NCBI RefSeq assembly: GCF_016807185.1
Contig: NZ_JAEVYN010000002.1
Location: 2,269,367-2,333,366 of the forward strand
Direction: 5' to 3'
DNA: 64,000 bases
Origin: Leptolyngbya sp. Cla-17
GTDB taxonomy: Bacteria; Cyanobacteriota; Cyanobacteriia; Leptolyngbyales; Leptolyngbyaceae
The translations under genes and the position numbers were made by a program. Below the pieces are notes generated by a model. It worked only from the letters and a program-made list of their open reading frames with translations. It was not told the origin of the DNA and did no database searches. Positions 9,446 through 18,554 of the stretch are shown here, piece after piece (within the stretch, counting starts at the first letter, position 1; each line of letters opens with the position of its first letter).

Positions 9446-9485
9446 GAAGGAGAAAGGCAAGGAAAGTAACTTGCTTTTCTCCTTC
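9446..9485. terminator. Long hairpin just downstream of the zinc-ribbon gene
   Basis: Arms 9446-9461 (GAAGGAGAAAGGCAAG) and 9470-9485 pair with a single G:T-type exception around an 8-base loop. It begins 8 bases after the stop of the - strand gene at 9493. No clear U tract follows, so it may stabilise the RNA end more than terminate it. Confidence 0.4.
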
Positions 9486-9492
9486 AAGCTAC

Positions 9493-9792
9493 CTACCCTG
9501 TGGCAAGTAAGCTATATTTTTTAACCCCTTTTCTCAAGGTAGAAGAAGAACTGAAGCGGGTCGGAGTTCTTGCTTCTGGGTTAGGAGTAGACCTGCGAGT
9601 GAGAGTAGATCGATATTTCTGCACAAATGGAAAGAGCCTAACGGAAGCAGGTAGTGCTGGAGCGGTTGAGACCATAGGGGGAGGCTCTATTGGGGCGGGC
9701 ATTTCTTGCCAACAATGGCGGCAGAACCAATACATCTGTTGTTGACGAATGTGACGCAGCAGGAGGTGAGAGCAGCACAGGCAGAGAGACAT
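9493..9792 (-). CDS. Small cysteine-rich (zinc-ribbon-like) cyanobacterial protein
   Basis: This is a 99-residue protein. The N-terminal 30 residues read CLCCSHLLLRHIRQQQMYWFCRHCWQEMP: two CxxC pairs spaced about 18 residues apart, as in a small zinc ribbon. I believe similar short 'WFCRHCWQEMP' proteins occur in other cyanobacteria, but cannot check it. The remainder is Pro/Ser/Thr-rich and low complexity and may be disordered. Its stop is followed at once by a long hairpin. It lies downstream of the signalling operon on the same strand, about 140 bases after it. Function unknown. Confidence 0.5.
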   Translation of the reverse strand: MSLCLCCSHLLLRHIRQQQMYWFCRHCWQEMPAPIEPPPMVSTAPALPASVRLFPFVQKYRSTLTRRSTPNPEARTPTRFSSSSTLRKGVKKYSLLATG

Positions 9793-9861
9793 GATTTGAT
9801 CGCTTTATAAAAGAGAGGTAGTGAATAAAGGAGCAACCGCTTTCCTATGCCTTCAAGTTAT

Positions 9862-9889
9862 AGAAAGAGTTTGAGGAAACTTTGAAGTC
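9862..9889. repeat. 28-bp direct repeat, copy 1
   Basis: These 28 bases (starting AGAAAGAGTTTGAGG) recur exactly at 12990-13017. Both copies lie in non-coding gaps on the 3' side of receiver-containing genes of the same - strand signalling operon. Confidence 0.85.
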
Positions 9890-9931
9890 TGGCGATCTCT
9901 GTGCGCAATGTTGTTCGATCCACACTGGATC

Positions 9932-12499
9932 TCAAGCCTTGAGTTGCTGTAGAGCGAACAGTAACTCTGGGGCAGTAAAGGGTTTTAACAAGCAATGGTC
10001 AACCTGAATTCCCATCTCGGCAAGGGTTTCATGGGTGGTTAAGCCACTGGTGGCGACAATTTTAAGCTGCGGATTGATGGCTTGCAGGGTGCGAATCGCA
10101 GTGGCTCCATCCATGACAGGCATCATGATGTTCATGAGCGCGATCTGGATATCATCCTGATGTTGGGTATAGAGGGCGATCGCTTCAATCCCATTACTCG
10201 CGGTCAGCACTTGATACCCGTATGCCTCCAGCATCGTTTTGGTTGCCTCCCGAATTGCGTCTTCATCATCTGCCAGCAAAATCCACTCTCCTGACCCATG
10301 GGGAGATGCCGAGCTGACTGCTGACTTATGTTCGCTGGTTAGTATTGCTGGCAGATACACTTTGAACTCGGTGCCGTTTCCCACCTGGCTGGCGACAGTC
10401 ATAAACCCGTGGTGGTTTTTGACAATAGTCATCACTGTAGACAACCCCAAGCCTGTACCTTGACCGACTGGTTTGGTGGTGAAGAAAGGGTCAAAGATGC
10501 GATCAAGTACGTCTGACGCGATGCCAGCGCCTGTATCGGTAATGGTGAGCATGATATAAGCGCCTGCCTGCGCGCCCCAATTGAGGCGGATATCCTGTGC
10601 TTCAAGCTCACAATTCTCAGCGCTGATGCGGAGCAGACCACCGTTGGGCATGGCATCACGGGCATTCACACACAGATTCATGAGCACCTGATGCATCTGG
10701 GTCACATCGCCCCACATCGGCCATAGCGCGTTCGGCACATTGGTCATGACAGTGATGGCTTTCGGAAAGGTCTCCTCAGCAATGTGTTTGATTTCGTAAA
10801 TGAGATGGTTCATTTCGAGGAGCGATCGTTCGCCTTCGGTGCCGCGTGCAAAGGTCAGCACTTGCTTCACCAAACTCGCGCCCCGTCTGGCACTGGCATC
10901 AATCACCTCCAGCCACTGCTGACGTTTGGCACTTTCAGGCTGCATTTCTAACAGTGGCACTGCCATCAGGATGGGTGCCAGCACATTATTCAAATCGTGG
11001 GCAATACCCCCTGCTAGCGTGCCAATGCTCTCCAGGCGCTGAATGCGGAGAAACTGCCGCTCCAGCAGCGTTTTCTGCGTAATGTCTGTATTCACAATCA
11101 AAAAGGCTTTCGGTTGCCCATTGGGGTGGCGTACCAGGCTCCAACGGCTGTCAACAATCACTTCCTGTTGCGCCTTTGTGAGTTGGGTCAACTCGCCCTG
11201 CCAGGCTCCGTGGGCAAGGACGATCGAGTAGATGTCTTCTAACTGGGAGGATGGCTCTCGATACAACACTTCAGTCGCCGATCGCCCAGACACTTCCGCG
11301 CTTGACCAGCCGTATAGCCGTTCTGCTCCCTGATTCCAGAAGGTAATGTGATGGTTGAGATCCCGCACGACAATGGCATCAGTAGCGACATCCAGCAGCA
11401 TTGCCTGCTCTCGCAGTTGGGCTTGCGTCTGGATGCGGTCTACGAGTTCAGTTTGGACTTGTTGATAGAGGGATGCCTGGTGAAGGGCGATCGCCACTTG
11501 ATCCGCCAGTAGTTTCAGCAATTGCATTTCGTCTTCAGACCACTGGCGCGGTTGGGTGCATTGATGGGCAATCAACAACCCCCACAGATGCCCCGTTTGA
11601 AGAATGGGCACGACCAGATTTGCCCGCACATCAAACTGCCTGAGAAAATCGGCATAGCAGGGCTGAATGCTACCGTCATCGATATCGGCAACGGCACTGA
11701 CTCGTCCCTCAAAATATTTCTGGACGTAGCTGGCTTGGAAACAGGGATCAACCAAATTTTGCCCCAGAATCGGCTTCCAGCGGGCATCGATCGATTCTTG
11801 CACTACGTATCCTGAACCATCTGGCTTGAGTTGAAACAGCAACACCCGATCGGTCTGCAATACCTGACGGATTTCCGTGACGGTCGTAGTCAGGATCGTG
11901 TCAAGATCAAGGGATTGACGAATGCGTTCCGCCACCACGCGCACTAACGTTTCTTGCTGAACTTTTTGCTGTAGTCGACGTTCGCTTGCTTGCAATACTG
12001 CCAAATGACGGCGTAACTCCAACTGGCTCACCACCTGGCGACTGAGCACTTGTAGTGCTTGCATTTGTGCAGAGCTGAGTTGACGAGGTGCTCGATCGAG
12101 TACACAGAGCGTACCAAGGTGGTAGTGGTCTGGGGTCGTTAACGGGATGCCAGCATAAAACCGGATGTTGGGGTCGCCAGTTACCAGCGGGTTGGTCGCA
12201 AAGCGCTCATCCAGGAGGGCATCTGGCACAACCAGGGGTTCTGCCTGCAAAATTGTGTGGTTGCAAAAGGCGATCGCGCGAGGCGTTTCTGAGACCGTTA
12301 AGCCGACTTTTGATTTAAACCATTGTCGATCGTGATCGAGTAGAGAAACCAGGGCGATCGGAGTCCCGCAAATTTGAGCTGCCAACTGGGTTAAATCGTC
12401 ATAAGCCGCTTCAGCGGCTGTATCGAGAATCTGGTAACGGGCGAGTGCCTCTAATCTGGCAAGTTCATGGGCGCTGTACTCAGATGGTTGCGGACTCAT
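9932..12499 (-). CDS. Hybrid sensor histidine kinase, GAF-GAF-PAS-HisKA-HATPase-REC
   Basis: 855 residues, taking ATG 12499 (AAAGG upstream). GAF 1 about 25-165; GAF 2 about 190-345, of the phytochrome/cyanobacteriochrome-like class (VRANLVVPILQTGHLWGLLIAHQC), with a Cys at 281 in QPCY where bilin-binding relatives have a Cys-His pair. A PAS domain spans about 365-475. HisKA has LAGGIAHDLNN with phospho-His 501. HATPase_c carries NARDAMPNGG, DTGAGI and GTGLGL. The C-terminal receiver (738-855) keeps the acidic pair ADDED and the distal Lys 839. However, it has Asn 790 (codon AAC) at the phospho-acceptor position in IALMNIMMPVMDG, where Asp is expected. The receiver is therefore probably not phosphorylated; the kinase may signal to the neighbouring receivers. 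Confidence 0.92.
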   Translation of the reverse strand: MSPQPSEYSAHELARLEALARYQILDTAAEAAYDDLTQLAAQICGTPIALVSLLDHDRQWFKSKVGLTVSETPRAIAFCNHTILQAEPLVVPDALLDERFATNPLVTGDPNIRFYAGIPLTTPDHYHLGTLCVLDRAPRQLSSAQMQALQVLSRQVVSQLELRRHLAVLQASERRLQQKVQQETLVRVVAERIRQSLDLDTILTTTVTEIRQVLQTDRVLLFQLKPDGSGYVVQESIDARWKPILGQNLVDPCFQASYVQKYFEGRVSAVADIDDGSIQPCYADFLRQFDVRANLVVPILQTGHLWGLLIAHQCTQPRQWSEDEMQLLKLLADQVAIALHQASLYQQVQTELVDRIQTQAQLREQAMLLDVATDAIVVRDLNHHITFWNQGAERLYGWSSAEVSGRSATEVLYREPSSQLEDIYSIVLAHGAWQGELTQLTKAQQEVIVDSRWSLVRHPNGQPKAFLIVNTDITQKTLLERQFLRIQRLESIGTLAGGIAHDLNNVLAPILMAVPLLEMQPESAKRQQWLEVIDASARRGASLVKQVLTFARGTEGERSLLEMNHLIYEIKHIAEETFPKAITVMTNVPNALWPMWGDVTQMHQVLMNLCVNARDAMPNGGLLRISAENCELEAQDIRLNWGAQAGAYIMLTITDTGAGIASDVLDRIFDPFFTTKPVGQGTGLGLSTVMTIVKNHHGFMTVASQVGNGTEFKVYLPAILTSEHKSAVSSASPHGSGEWILLADDEDAIREATKTMLEAYGYQVLTASNGIEAIALYTQHQDDIQIALMNIMMPVMDGATAIRTLQAINPQLKIVATSGLTTHETLAEMGIQVDHCLLKPFTAPELLFALQQLKA

Positions 12500-12552
12500 A
12501 GTGACCTTTAAACGATCGTCTTCAAATGCTCGTACCTGAGTCTTGCAAAGAT

Positions 12553-12954
12553 TCACAGACAGTCCTCCCGGTACTCTAACGCCCAACCGAGCAAGTCTGC
12601 CACTTGCTCAACCAGGTCAAAGGGGTCAAAGGGTTTGGCGATCGCGCCGACGGCTCCCAGGGCAGCACAGCCACCGGGGTCAGTAAAAGCACTCGCGATC
12701 GTCAGCAGCACGACAGGAATCGCTTCTGTGGTCGGACTGGCTTTCAACTGGCGCAGCAGCGTAATGCCATCAATGTCTGGCATCAGCACATCCAGCACGA
12801 TCGCATCGGGTCTCGTTGCCAGGGCTTGCTCTAAGCCTGCTTCCCCAGAATTAGCCGTGATGACCGTCCACCCAGCCAAATCCTCAAAGCAGCTTTGCAC
12901 CACTTCCTGCACTGCCGCTTCATCATCAATGACTAAAATTTGCTTGGTGGACAC
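12553..12954 (-). CDS. Single-domain response regulator (receiver only)
   Basis: 133 residues, one CheY-like receiver. It has the acidic pair IDDE (residues 10-13), phospho-acceptor in IVLDVLMPDIDG, the switch Thr in VVLLTIA and Lys in AKPFDPFDLVEQV. There is no output domain, so it acts by protein contact or as a phosphate relay. It sits between a second receiver (13052) and the hybrid kinase (9932) on the same strand. The downstream kinase has a defective receiver of its own, so this protein is a natural acceptor candidate. Confidence 0.9.
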   Translation of the reverse strand: MSTKQILVIDDEAAVQEVVQSCFEDLAGWTVITANSGEAGLEQALATRPDAIVLDVLMPDIDGITLLRQLKASPTTEAIPVVLLTIASAFTDPGGCAALGAVGAIAKPFDPFDLVEQVADLLGWALEYREDCL

Positions 12955-12967
12955 ACGCTGCCTCTAC

Positions 12968-13017
12968 AGGATGAATGACTTCATCCTAGAGAAAGAGTTT
13001 GAGGAAACTTTGAAGTC
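12968..13017. repeat. Hairpin followed by 28-bp direct repeat, copy 2
   Basis: An 8-bp inverted repeat (AGGATGAA, 4-base loop, TTCATCCT; 12968-12987) is followed at 12990-13017 by an exact second copy of the 28-bp sequence at 9862-9889. Both lie in the gap between the two receiver genes. Confidence 0.75.
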
Positions 13018-13051
13018 CGTCATGAATTCCATCACACATCATGGCTGACCG

Positions 13052-13432
13052 TCACAGCGTCCACTCAAAGACCGCCGCCACCTGATCTGCCAGGGCGATC
13101 GGGTCAAAGGGCTTCAAAATGACTCCTGCAACCCCAGCTTGAGCAAATTTTGCCCGATCTTCTGGTTGCACTCTGGCAGTCAGCAGCACTACAGGAATCG
13201 ATCGCGTGACGGCATTTGCCTGCAACTGCCGCAGCACTTCTAACCCATCCATACCTGGCATTGACACATCCAGCAAAATGCCGTCGGGTAAAGCGGTTTG
13301 AGCCACCTGCAAGCCCTCGACCCCTGATGCTGCCGTTAAGACTCCCATCCCGCCCAACTCCTCCAGGCAACCCTGGATCACTTCCAGAATCACCGCTTCA
13401 TCGTCGATCACGAGCACCCGTTTGGCTGTCAT
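13052..13432 (-). CDS. Single-domain response regulator (receiver only)
   Basis: 126 residues from ATG 13432, which overlaps the stop of the upstream kinase in the sequence TAATG, so the two are translationally coupled. A longer frame exists but would lie inside the kinase gene. The receiver is canonical: VIDDEAV acidic pair, ILLDVSMPGMDG phospho-acceptor, VVLLTAR switch residue, ILKPFDPIALADQV Lys. It is the most likely direct partner of the membrane kinase whose stop it overlaps. Confidence 0.9.
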   Translation of the reverse strand: MTAKRVLVIDDEAVILEVIQGCLEELGGMGVLTAASGVEGLQVAQTALPDGILLDVSMPGMDGLEVLRQLQANAVTRSIPVVLLTARVQPEDRAKFAQAGVAGVILKPFDPIALADQVAAVFEWTL

Positions 13433-16400
13433 TATTTTCCCTTCGCTTCTACGTCCTCTGCCGCCACCGGCAAGGTGAAGTAAAACGTACTCCCTTTCCC
13501 TAACACGCTCTCGACCCAAATGCACCCACCGTGCTGCGCCACGATTTGGCGGCAGATCGCCAAGCCGAGTCCCGTACCGCCTTTGTCACGGGAGTCAGAG
13601 GCATCCACTTGCTGAAAACGTTCAAACACTTTTTCGAGCTTCTCTGCGGGAATACCACGCCCCTGATCCTGGATTGAGAAGACAGCATAAGGATGGGGGG
13701 ATGAGGAGGACACGGCTGAAGGTGGTTTTTGCTCTACGACCTCAACGCTACTACCGCCCTGCTTGCCTGACTCCATCACGGCTACAGCCAGATCGATCTG
13801 GCTGCCGGCATCAGAGAATTTGATTGCGTTGCTTAAGAGGTTGGTGAGGATCTGGATGATGGCATCGGGGGCTGCCCAAATGGAGACGGGCAGGGGCGTA
13901 AGGCGGAGGTGAACCTGGTGTTCTTCGGCAACGGCTCGCATCGCGTCAGCCGCTTGCTGCATCAGGGTAGTGGCATCGCAGGCTTGCAGGGCGAGTTTCA
14001 TACTGCCGGATTCTAGCCGTTGCAGGTCGAGGATGTCGTTGACCAGACGCACCAGGCGATCGCTCTGTTCAGCGGCAATTTCAATCATCCGGTGTTTTTT
14101 GTCGGGCTTTTTGTCATACACTCCCCGCAAGATTAAGCCGAGCGAGCCGCGAATGGCTGTTAGCGGGGTGCGGAGTTCGTGACTCACGATGGAGATAAAT
14201 TCATTCTTCATGCGATCGAGCGTGCGTTGCTCGGTGATGTCACGGGCAACCTTGGACGCGCCGACAATCGTACCATGGGCATCTTTAACGGGTGAAAGGG
14301 TAAGCGAAATCTCCACCAGAGTGCCATCTTTGCGCTGCCGCACCGTTTCGTATTGTTGAATGGATTCTCCCTGCCCAATCCAGTGCAAAAATTGAGTTTC
14401 GACATTGAGTTGGTCAACCGGAATAATCAAGGTAATGGGCTGCCCAATCGCTTCGGCGGCTGAGTAGCCAAACAGCTTCTCGGCGCTGGCGTTCCAGCTT
14501 ACGATGATGCCATCCAGCGTTTTACTGATGATGGCATCCTGTGACGAGGCAACAATGGCAGCGAGGCGAGCTTGAGCGGCTTCGGCTTGTTTGCGATCGC
14601 TAATGTCTCGCAGAATGGCTGTAAAAATGCGTTCGTCGCCCAGCGTTAAGCGAGAAATTGAGGCTTCGGCTGGAAACTCACTGCCGTCTTTGCGGCGACC
14701 AGACAGCTCACTGCGCTCTCCCATTTGTCGAGCAATTTCAGGCGCTTGCGTAAAACCGCTGATATGACGGGGATGGCTATGGGCAAAGCGTTCTGGTAAA
14801 AGCAGGCTCAGCGATTGACCCATGACTTCTGCCGCGGCATAGCCAAAAATCTTCTCAGCTCCCTTGTTAAATAAGGTGATTTGTTGCTGTGCATCAATCG
14901 AGATAATGGCATCATTCGCAATGTCTACAATGCCAGCGAATCTTGCCTGAGATGCGGTTAAGGCTGCCTCAGCGCGTTTGCGATCGGTGATTTCAACCAC
15001 AATCACGCCGATCGCCCTGACCGCATTGGTTTCATCCAAAATGGGAAAGTAAGAGGCTAACCAATGCCGCATGAGTCCAGGTTGACTCGGCACTTCGCCT
15101 GAAACTTCTAAATTGAGAATGGGCTGTCCAGTGGCAAGGACGCGGTGAAACAAGGGTTCAACCATGGGTGCCATTTGGGGCAGAATCTCGGCAACGGTAC
15201 GACCAAGATGCTGTTCTACAGGCTGCCCATTAATGGCAGCAAGGGTTGTATTGATCCGCAGAAAGCGCAGATCGTGGTCATGAATGCAGAGACCGATCGC
15301 CGCCGAAGACGCAGCGTCGAAAAAGCTATTCAGGAGTAGATTCGATTGTTGGAGTGCAAAGGTGTTTTCGGCAACCCGTTGTTCCAGATCAGCATTGAGT
15401 TGCTTGATTTCCGCTGCTGCTCGCTTCTGCTCCGTAATATCGCGTGTGATGGCTAGAACCTGCGTTGTTGCTTCACCTGGAAAGTGTAACGGCACAGCAT
15501 GAGACTCTAACCAACAGCGAGTACCTCGGAAGCCAATTATTTCAAACTCTAGGGTGCCTGGTTTGCCCTCAGCGACCTGATGGATGAACGCTAGAAATGC
15601 CTGTTGGTGGGCAGGGGCGATGAGTGGACAGACATTCTGCCCACGTACTTGCTCGAGACGATCGGCTTCGAGCATGGCAAGTCCCGCAGGATTCATCTGC
15701 TCTAACACACCGTCGGCTGAGATAATCTTGATGCATTCGGGTTCAGCATCAAAAATGGCGCGGAGTTGCTGTTCACTGCGTCTGAGCGCTATTTCTGCCT
15801 GTTTGCGCTGGTCAATATTCATAATCGTGCCGGACATTCGCACCGCTTGACCGGCTTCGTTATAGGTTGCCTGCCCTCTACCTTCCAGCCAATGAACGCT
15901 GCCATCCGTCCAGATCACGCGATACTCATGCTGATAAAGGGTACGGTGCTGCAGCGCTTGCTGGATCGCCTCGCTGAGGATGGCGCGATCGTCTGGATGC
16001 AGTCGAGCCTCAAAGGTTTCATACCGACCGTCAAAGCTGCCGAGAGCAAAGCCAAACAACTGTTCGTGCTCTGGCGACCAAACAATTTCCCCAGTGACAA
16101 GATTCCAATCCCACAACCCCATCTGGGCAGCGGCGAGTGCCATTTGCAGGCGATCACGACTTTCCTGGATTAACTGCGGACTGAGTTGCTCAATCGTGGC
16201 TTTGCTTTGCTGTAAAGCGCTGTTGAGCAGGTTGAGGACCAAGGAGACCAGCGCAAAGACCCCCAGTCGCAGGATATCGGTGGGTGCAGCCGTTGTGAAT
16301 TGGTAAAGGGGCGGCATGAAAAAATAGTTGATTGCGAGAGTCGAGAGGACGATCGTCACCATGCCTGGTCGAAAGCCGCCATACAAGGTCGTGACGATCA

Positions 16401-16533
16401 CAACGAGATAAAAGAATGCGCCAATGGTGCGCTCCAGAAAGGGCTGTAACCACAAGGAAAGCAAGATCGCGACCCCTGTAGAAGTGATCGCGATCCCATA
16501 AGAAGCCAATCGACGGTCGATCGTAGAACGCAT
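13432..16533 (-). CDS. Membrane-bound multi-PAS sensor histidine kinase (DUF4118)
   Basis: 1033 residues. The N-terminus is a DUF4118 module of KdpD type: helices in ASYGIAITSTGVAILLSLWL, FFYLVVIVTTLYGG, FRPGMVTIVLSTLAINYFFMPP and ILRLGVFALVSLVLNLL. Five PAS/PAC units follow between about 125 and 765 (for example MGLWDWNLVTGEIVWSPEHEQLFGF, FIGNxGAEKIFGYAAAEVMGQSLSLLLP-like). HisKA reads IVSHELRTPL with phospho-His 785. HATPase_c has NLLSNAIKFSD, DQGRGIPAEKL and GGTGLGLAI. It is coupled to the receiver at 13432 and lies 15 bases downstream of the 609-residue regulator. Likely signals include light, redox or small molecules through the PAS domains; none can be assigned. Confidence 0.93.
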   Translation of the reverse strand: MRSTIDRRLASYGIAITSTGVAILLSLWLQPFLERTIGAFFYLVVIVTTLYGGFRPGMVTIVLSTLAINYFFMPPLYQFTTAAPTDILRLGVFALVSLVLNLLNSALQQSKATIEQLSPQLIQESRDRLQMALAAAQMGLWDWNLVTGEIVWSPEHEQLFGFALGSFDGRYETFEARLHPDDRAILSEAIQQALQHRTLYQHEYRVIWTDGSVHWLEGRGQATYNEAGQAVRMSGTIMNIDQRKQAEIALRRSEQQLRAIFDAEPECIKIISADGVLEQMNPAGLAMLEADRLEQVRGQNVCPLIAPAHQQAFLAFIHQVAEGKPGTLEFEIIGFRGTRCWLESHAVPLHFPGEATTQVLAITRDITEQKRAAAEIKQLNADLEQRVAENTFALQQSNLLLNSFFDAASSAAIGLCIHDHDLRFLRINTTLAAINGQPVEQHLGRTVAEILPQMAPMVEPLFHRVLATGQPILNLEVSGEVPSQPGLMRHWLASYFPILDETNAVRAIGVIVVEITDRKRAEAALTASQARFAGIVDIANDAIISIDAQQQITLFNKGAEKIFGYAAAEVMGQSLSLLLPERFAHSHPRHISGFTQAPEIARQMGERSELSGRRKDGSEFPAEASISRLTLGDERIFTAILRDISDRKQAEAAQARLAAIVASSQDAIISKTLDGIIVSWNASAEKLFGYSAAEAIGQPITLIIPVDQLNVETQFLHWIGQGESIQQYETVRQRKDGTLVEISLTLSPVKDAHGTIVGASKVARDITEQRTLDRMKNEFISIVSHELRTPLTAIRGSLGLILRGVYDKKPDKKHRMIEIAAEQSDRLVRLVNDILDLQRLESGSMKLALQACDATTLMQQAADAMRAVAEEHQVHLRLTPLPVSIWAAPDAIIQILTNLLSNAIKFSDAGSQIDLAVAVMESGKQGGSSVEVVEQKPPSAVSSSSPHPYAVFSIQDQGRGIPAEKLEKVFERFQQVDASDSRDKGGTGLGLAICRQIVAQHGGCIWVESVLGKGSTFYFTLPVAAEDVEAKGK

Positions 16534-16548
16534 AGATATTTCCCGCTG

Positions 16549-18378
16549 CTACTCAGTTTGAAACCCGCTGCGCTTTAAGCGGTGGATGATGCGCGTGACT
16601 AGCTCTGTAGCCGTCATGGCTTTACTCAGGTAGTCGTCAGCCCCAGCGATAAAGGCGCGTTCGATTGCCGCCGCTTCCGTATGAGTAGACAGAAACACAA
16701 TCGCTAACTGCTGCCACTTGGGGTCACTCCGCACTGCCTGACACAAATCCACACCATCAAAACCGGGCATTTCTAAGTCTAGCAACAGCAGGTTTGGCAT
16801 TGTTACCGTCAATAGTTCCCAAAACTGATGGGGGTCACTCAGTCCAGTTACTTCTACACCAAAGGGCTGCAACAGGTGCTCCAGATTGGCGGCGATCGCG
16901 CCATCATCATCCACTACCAGCACGCGATTGTGATGCGATACTTGCATTTGATGCAACACATCCGTCACAGCTTTGAGAATTTCATAGGTCGGCAGCGGTT
17001 TTTGCAAGAAGACACAGCCTCCCAACCGGACTACTTCTAAGCGGCTGGCTAAATCGCCCTGTCCCGTGAATGCCAGTACCGGAATTTTGGGCGATCGCTG
17101 CATCAATTCCCGCAGTAGCATAAACCCATTCTCCGCACCCGGAAAATTCAAGTCCAGCAGAATCACATTGGGGGGAGACTGGGCGATCGCTTTGCGGGCA
17201 ACTGTTAAATCAGTTGCGACTTCGACTCGCAGCCCCCAAGCGATCGCTTCAATCCTGACCCGTTCTGCCAGCATTAAGTCATCATCAATCATCAAAATTA
17301 ACGGAGCGTAGGCACTTGTCTCTACCGTTAGAGGTGCCGTCTGAGGCTGTTCTAGCATCAGACGCAACGATGCTGTCAGCTCGACAATGTGTTGCACCTG
17401 TACGTCCGTCAACGTCACCGCTGGTTGCAACAACGCCTCCAACTCTTGTGCTATTTGCGACCCAGCCATAAATCCAAAAATGCCCAACGATCCAGCGAGT
17501 TTATGCGCCTCCTGCTGGGCAGACTGTCGATCTATTGGGCTAAGTTGAGCACTCGTCAAGGCTTGTGCAGTCGTCTCTATGACCGTGACCTGTGCCAAGA
17601 TCTTGTCCCGATACTTGTTCCAGGCTTTGGACGTTATTGTCACCGCCCTTTGAAGTTTAACGTCCTGTTGTTTCTCCATGAAGGCTAAAACAGGGGGTTC
17701 TACTGCCTGAACTGGCGTTCTGAGTCGATAGCCCAAGCCGTAAACCGTCTCAATTAAGTCTGCGGCACCTGCTGCTTTCAGTTTTTGACGCAGGCACTTA
17801 ATGTGAGTGCTGACAGTTTCTTCTCCTGGCGGTTCGGCAAAATCCCACAGGCGATCAAGTAGGGCACTACGGCTAAAAATGCGTTTGGGATTAAGCAAAA
17901 ATAGTTCCAACAAGCAATATTCTTTGTGGGTGAGCCTCACTGACTCGTCATTGCAGGTGACTTCGTTACTGACCGTATCAAGCTTCACATTTTCCCAGGT
18001 CAAAACCGAGGTGGTGGCGGCGTCCCGTCGTAATAAAGCACGCACACGCGCCAGTAGCTCTGGTGGATCGAAGGGCTTGACCACGTAATCATTGGCTCCT
18101 GCATCCAAACCCATAACGCGCTCATTACTGCTAGCGTTAGCCGTCAACAGCAAAATTGGACACTGGTAACCCTCTGCCCGTAAATGCTTGCAGACACTCA
18201 GTCCATTCATTTTGGGGAGGGTCACATCTAGTAGAATTAAGTCATAAGTAAATTCTCTGGCTAACTCCAGCCCCATTTGTCCATCCGTTGCTAGGTTAAC
18301 CATGTAATGCTGGGCAACCAGCAGCTCAGCCAGCATAGAACTTGTAGGCTGGTCGTCTTCAATCAGCAGGAGTTTCAT
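16549..18378 (-). CDS. Composite response regulator, REC-wHTH-HPt-REC-REC
   Basis: 609 residues. REC 1 (1-120) has LIEDD and phospho-Asp 51. An OmpR/PhoB winged helix spans about 125-222 (RLTHKEYCLLELFLLNPKRIFSR, ETVSTHIKCLRQKLKA, ETVYGLGYRL). An HPt domain spans about 245-345 with EAHKLAGSLGIFGF and phospho-His 292. REC 2 covers about 360-475, with DDD at 366-368 and Asp 409. REC 3 covers about 485-600, with VVDDD and Asp 534 in LLDLEMPGFDG. The protein thus contains a whole phosphorelay plus a DNA-binding output. Such multi-receiver regulators are typical of large-genome cyanobacteria. It is the first gene of the operon that continues to 9932. Confidence 0.93.
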   Translation of the reverse strand: MKLLLIEDDQPTSSMLAELLVAQHYMVNLATDGQMGLELAREFTYDLILLDVTLPKMNGLSVCKHLRAEGYQCPILLLTANASSNERVMGLDAGANDYVVKPFDPPELLARVRALLRRDAATTSVLTWENVKLDTVSNEVTCNDESVRLTHKEYCLLELFLLNPKRIFSRSALLDRLWDFAEPPGEETVSTHIKCLRQKLKAAGAADLIETVYGLGYRLRTPVQAVEPPVLAFMEKQQDVKLQRAVTITSKAWNKYRDKILAQVTVIETTAQALTSAQLSPIDRQSAQQEAHKLAGSLGIFGFMAGSQIAQELEALLQPAVTLTDVQVQHIVELTASLRLMLEQPQTAPLTVETSAYAPLILMIDDDLMLAERVRIEAIAWGLRVEVATDLTVARKAIAQSPPNVILLDLNFPGAENGFMLLRELMQRSPKIPVLAFTGQGDLASRLEVVRLGGCVFLQKPLPTYEILKAVTDVLHQMQVSHHNRVLVVDDDGAIAANLEHLLQPFGVEVTGLSDPHQFWELLTVTMPNLLLLDLEMPGFDGVDLCQAVRSDPKWQQLAIVFLSTHTEAAAIERAFIAGADDYLSKAMTATELVTRIIHRLKRSGFQTE

Positions 18379-18554
18379 AGGCGATGTGGTTTTCGTAAGC
18401 TGAAACGGGCTTATGACGTACTACTTGGATCTTATGTATTCTCGCCTGGATGGGCGATCGCATCCAGGCTTAATTTATCAGCGAAAAAAGTGGTCGTTAA
18501 GTTAAAAGCATTGACATATAAGTCTTTCAGCGGTTGCTTCGTTTGAGTCTTCGT

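Larger units (their letters stand above)
8577..9492. other. AT-rich intergenic region
   Basis: About 915 bases, clearly richer in A+T than the flanking genes, with no convincing coding frame on either strand. It holds two strong inverted repeats (9179-9213 and 9446-9485), listed separately. I see no tRNA-like or CRISPR-like structure in it. Confidence 0.5.

Noticed and set aside
8577..9492. Non-coding RNA gene in the AT-rich gap
   Set aside because: Only two hairpins are visible and no promoter or known RNA family could be supported.
15766..16173. 135-codon frame on the + strand
   Set aside because: Antisense to the PAS region of the membrane kinase; no independent support.
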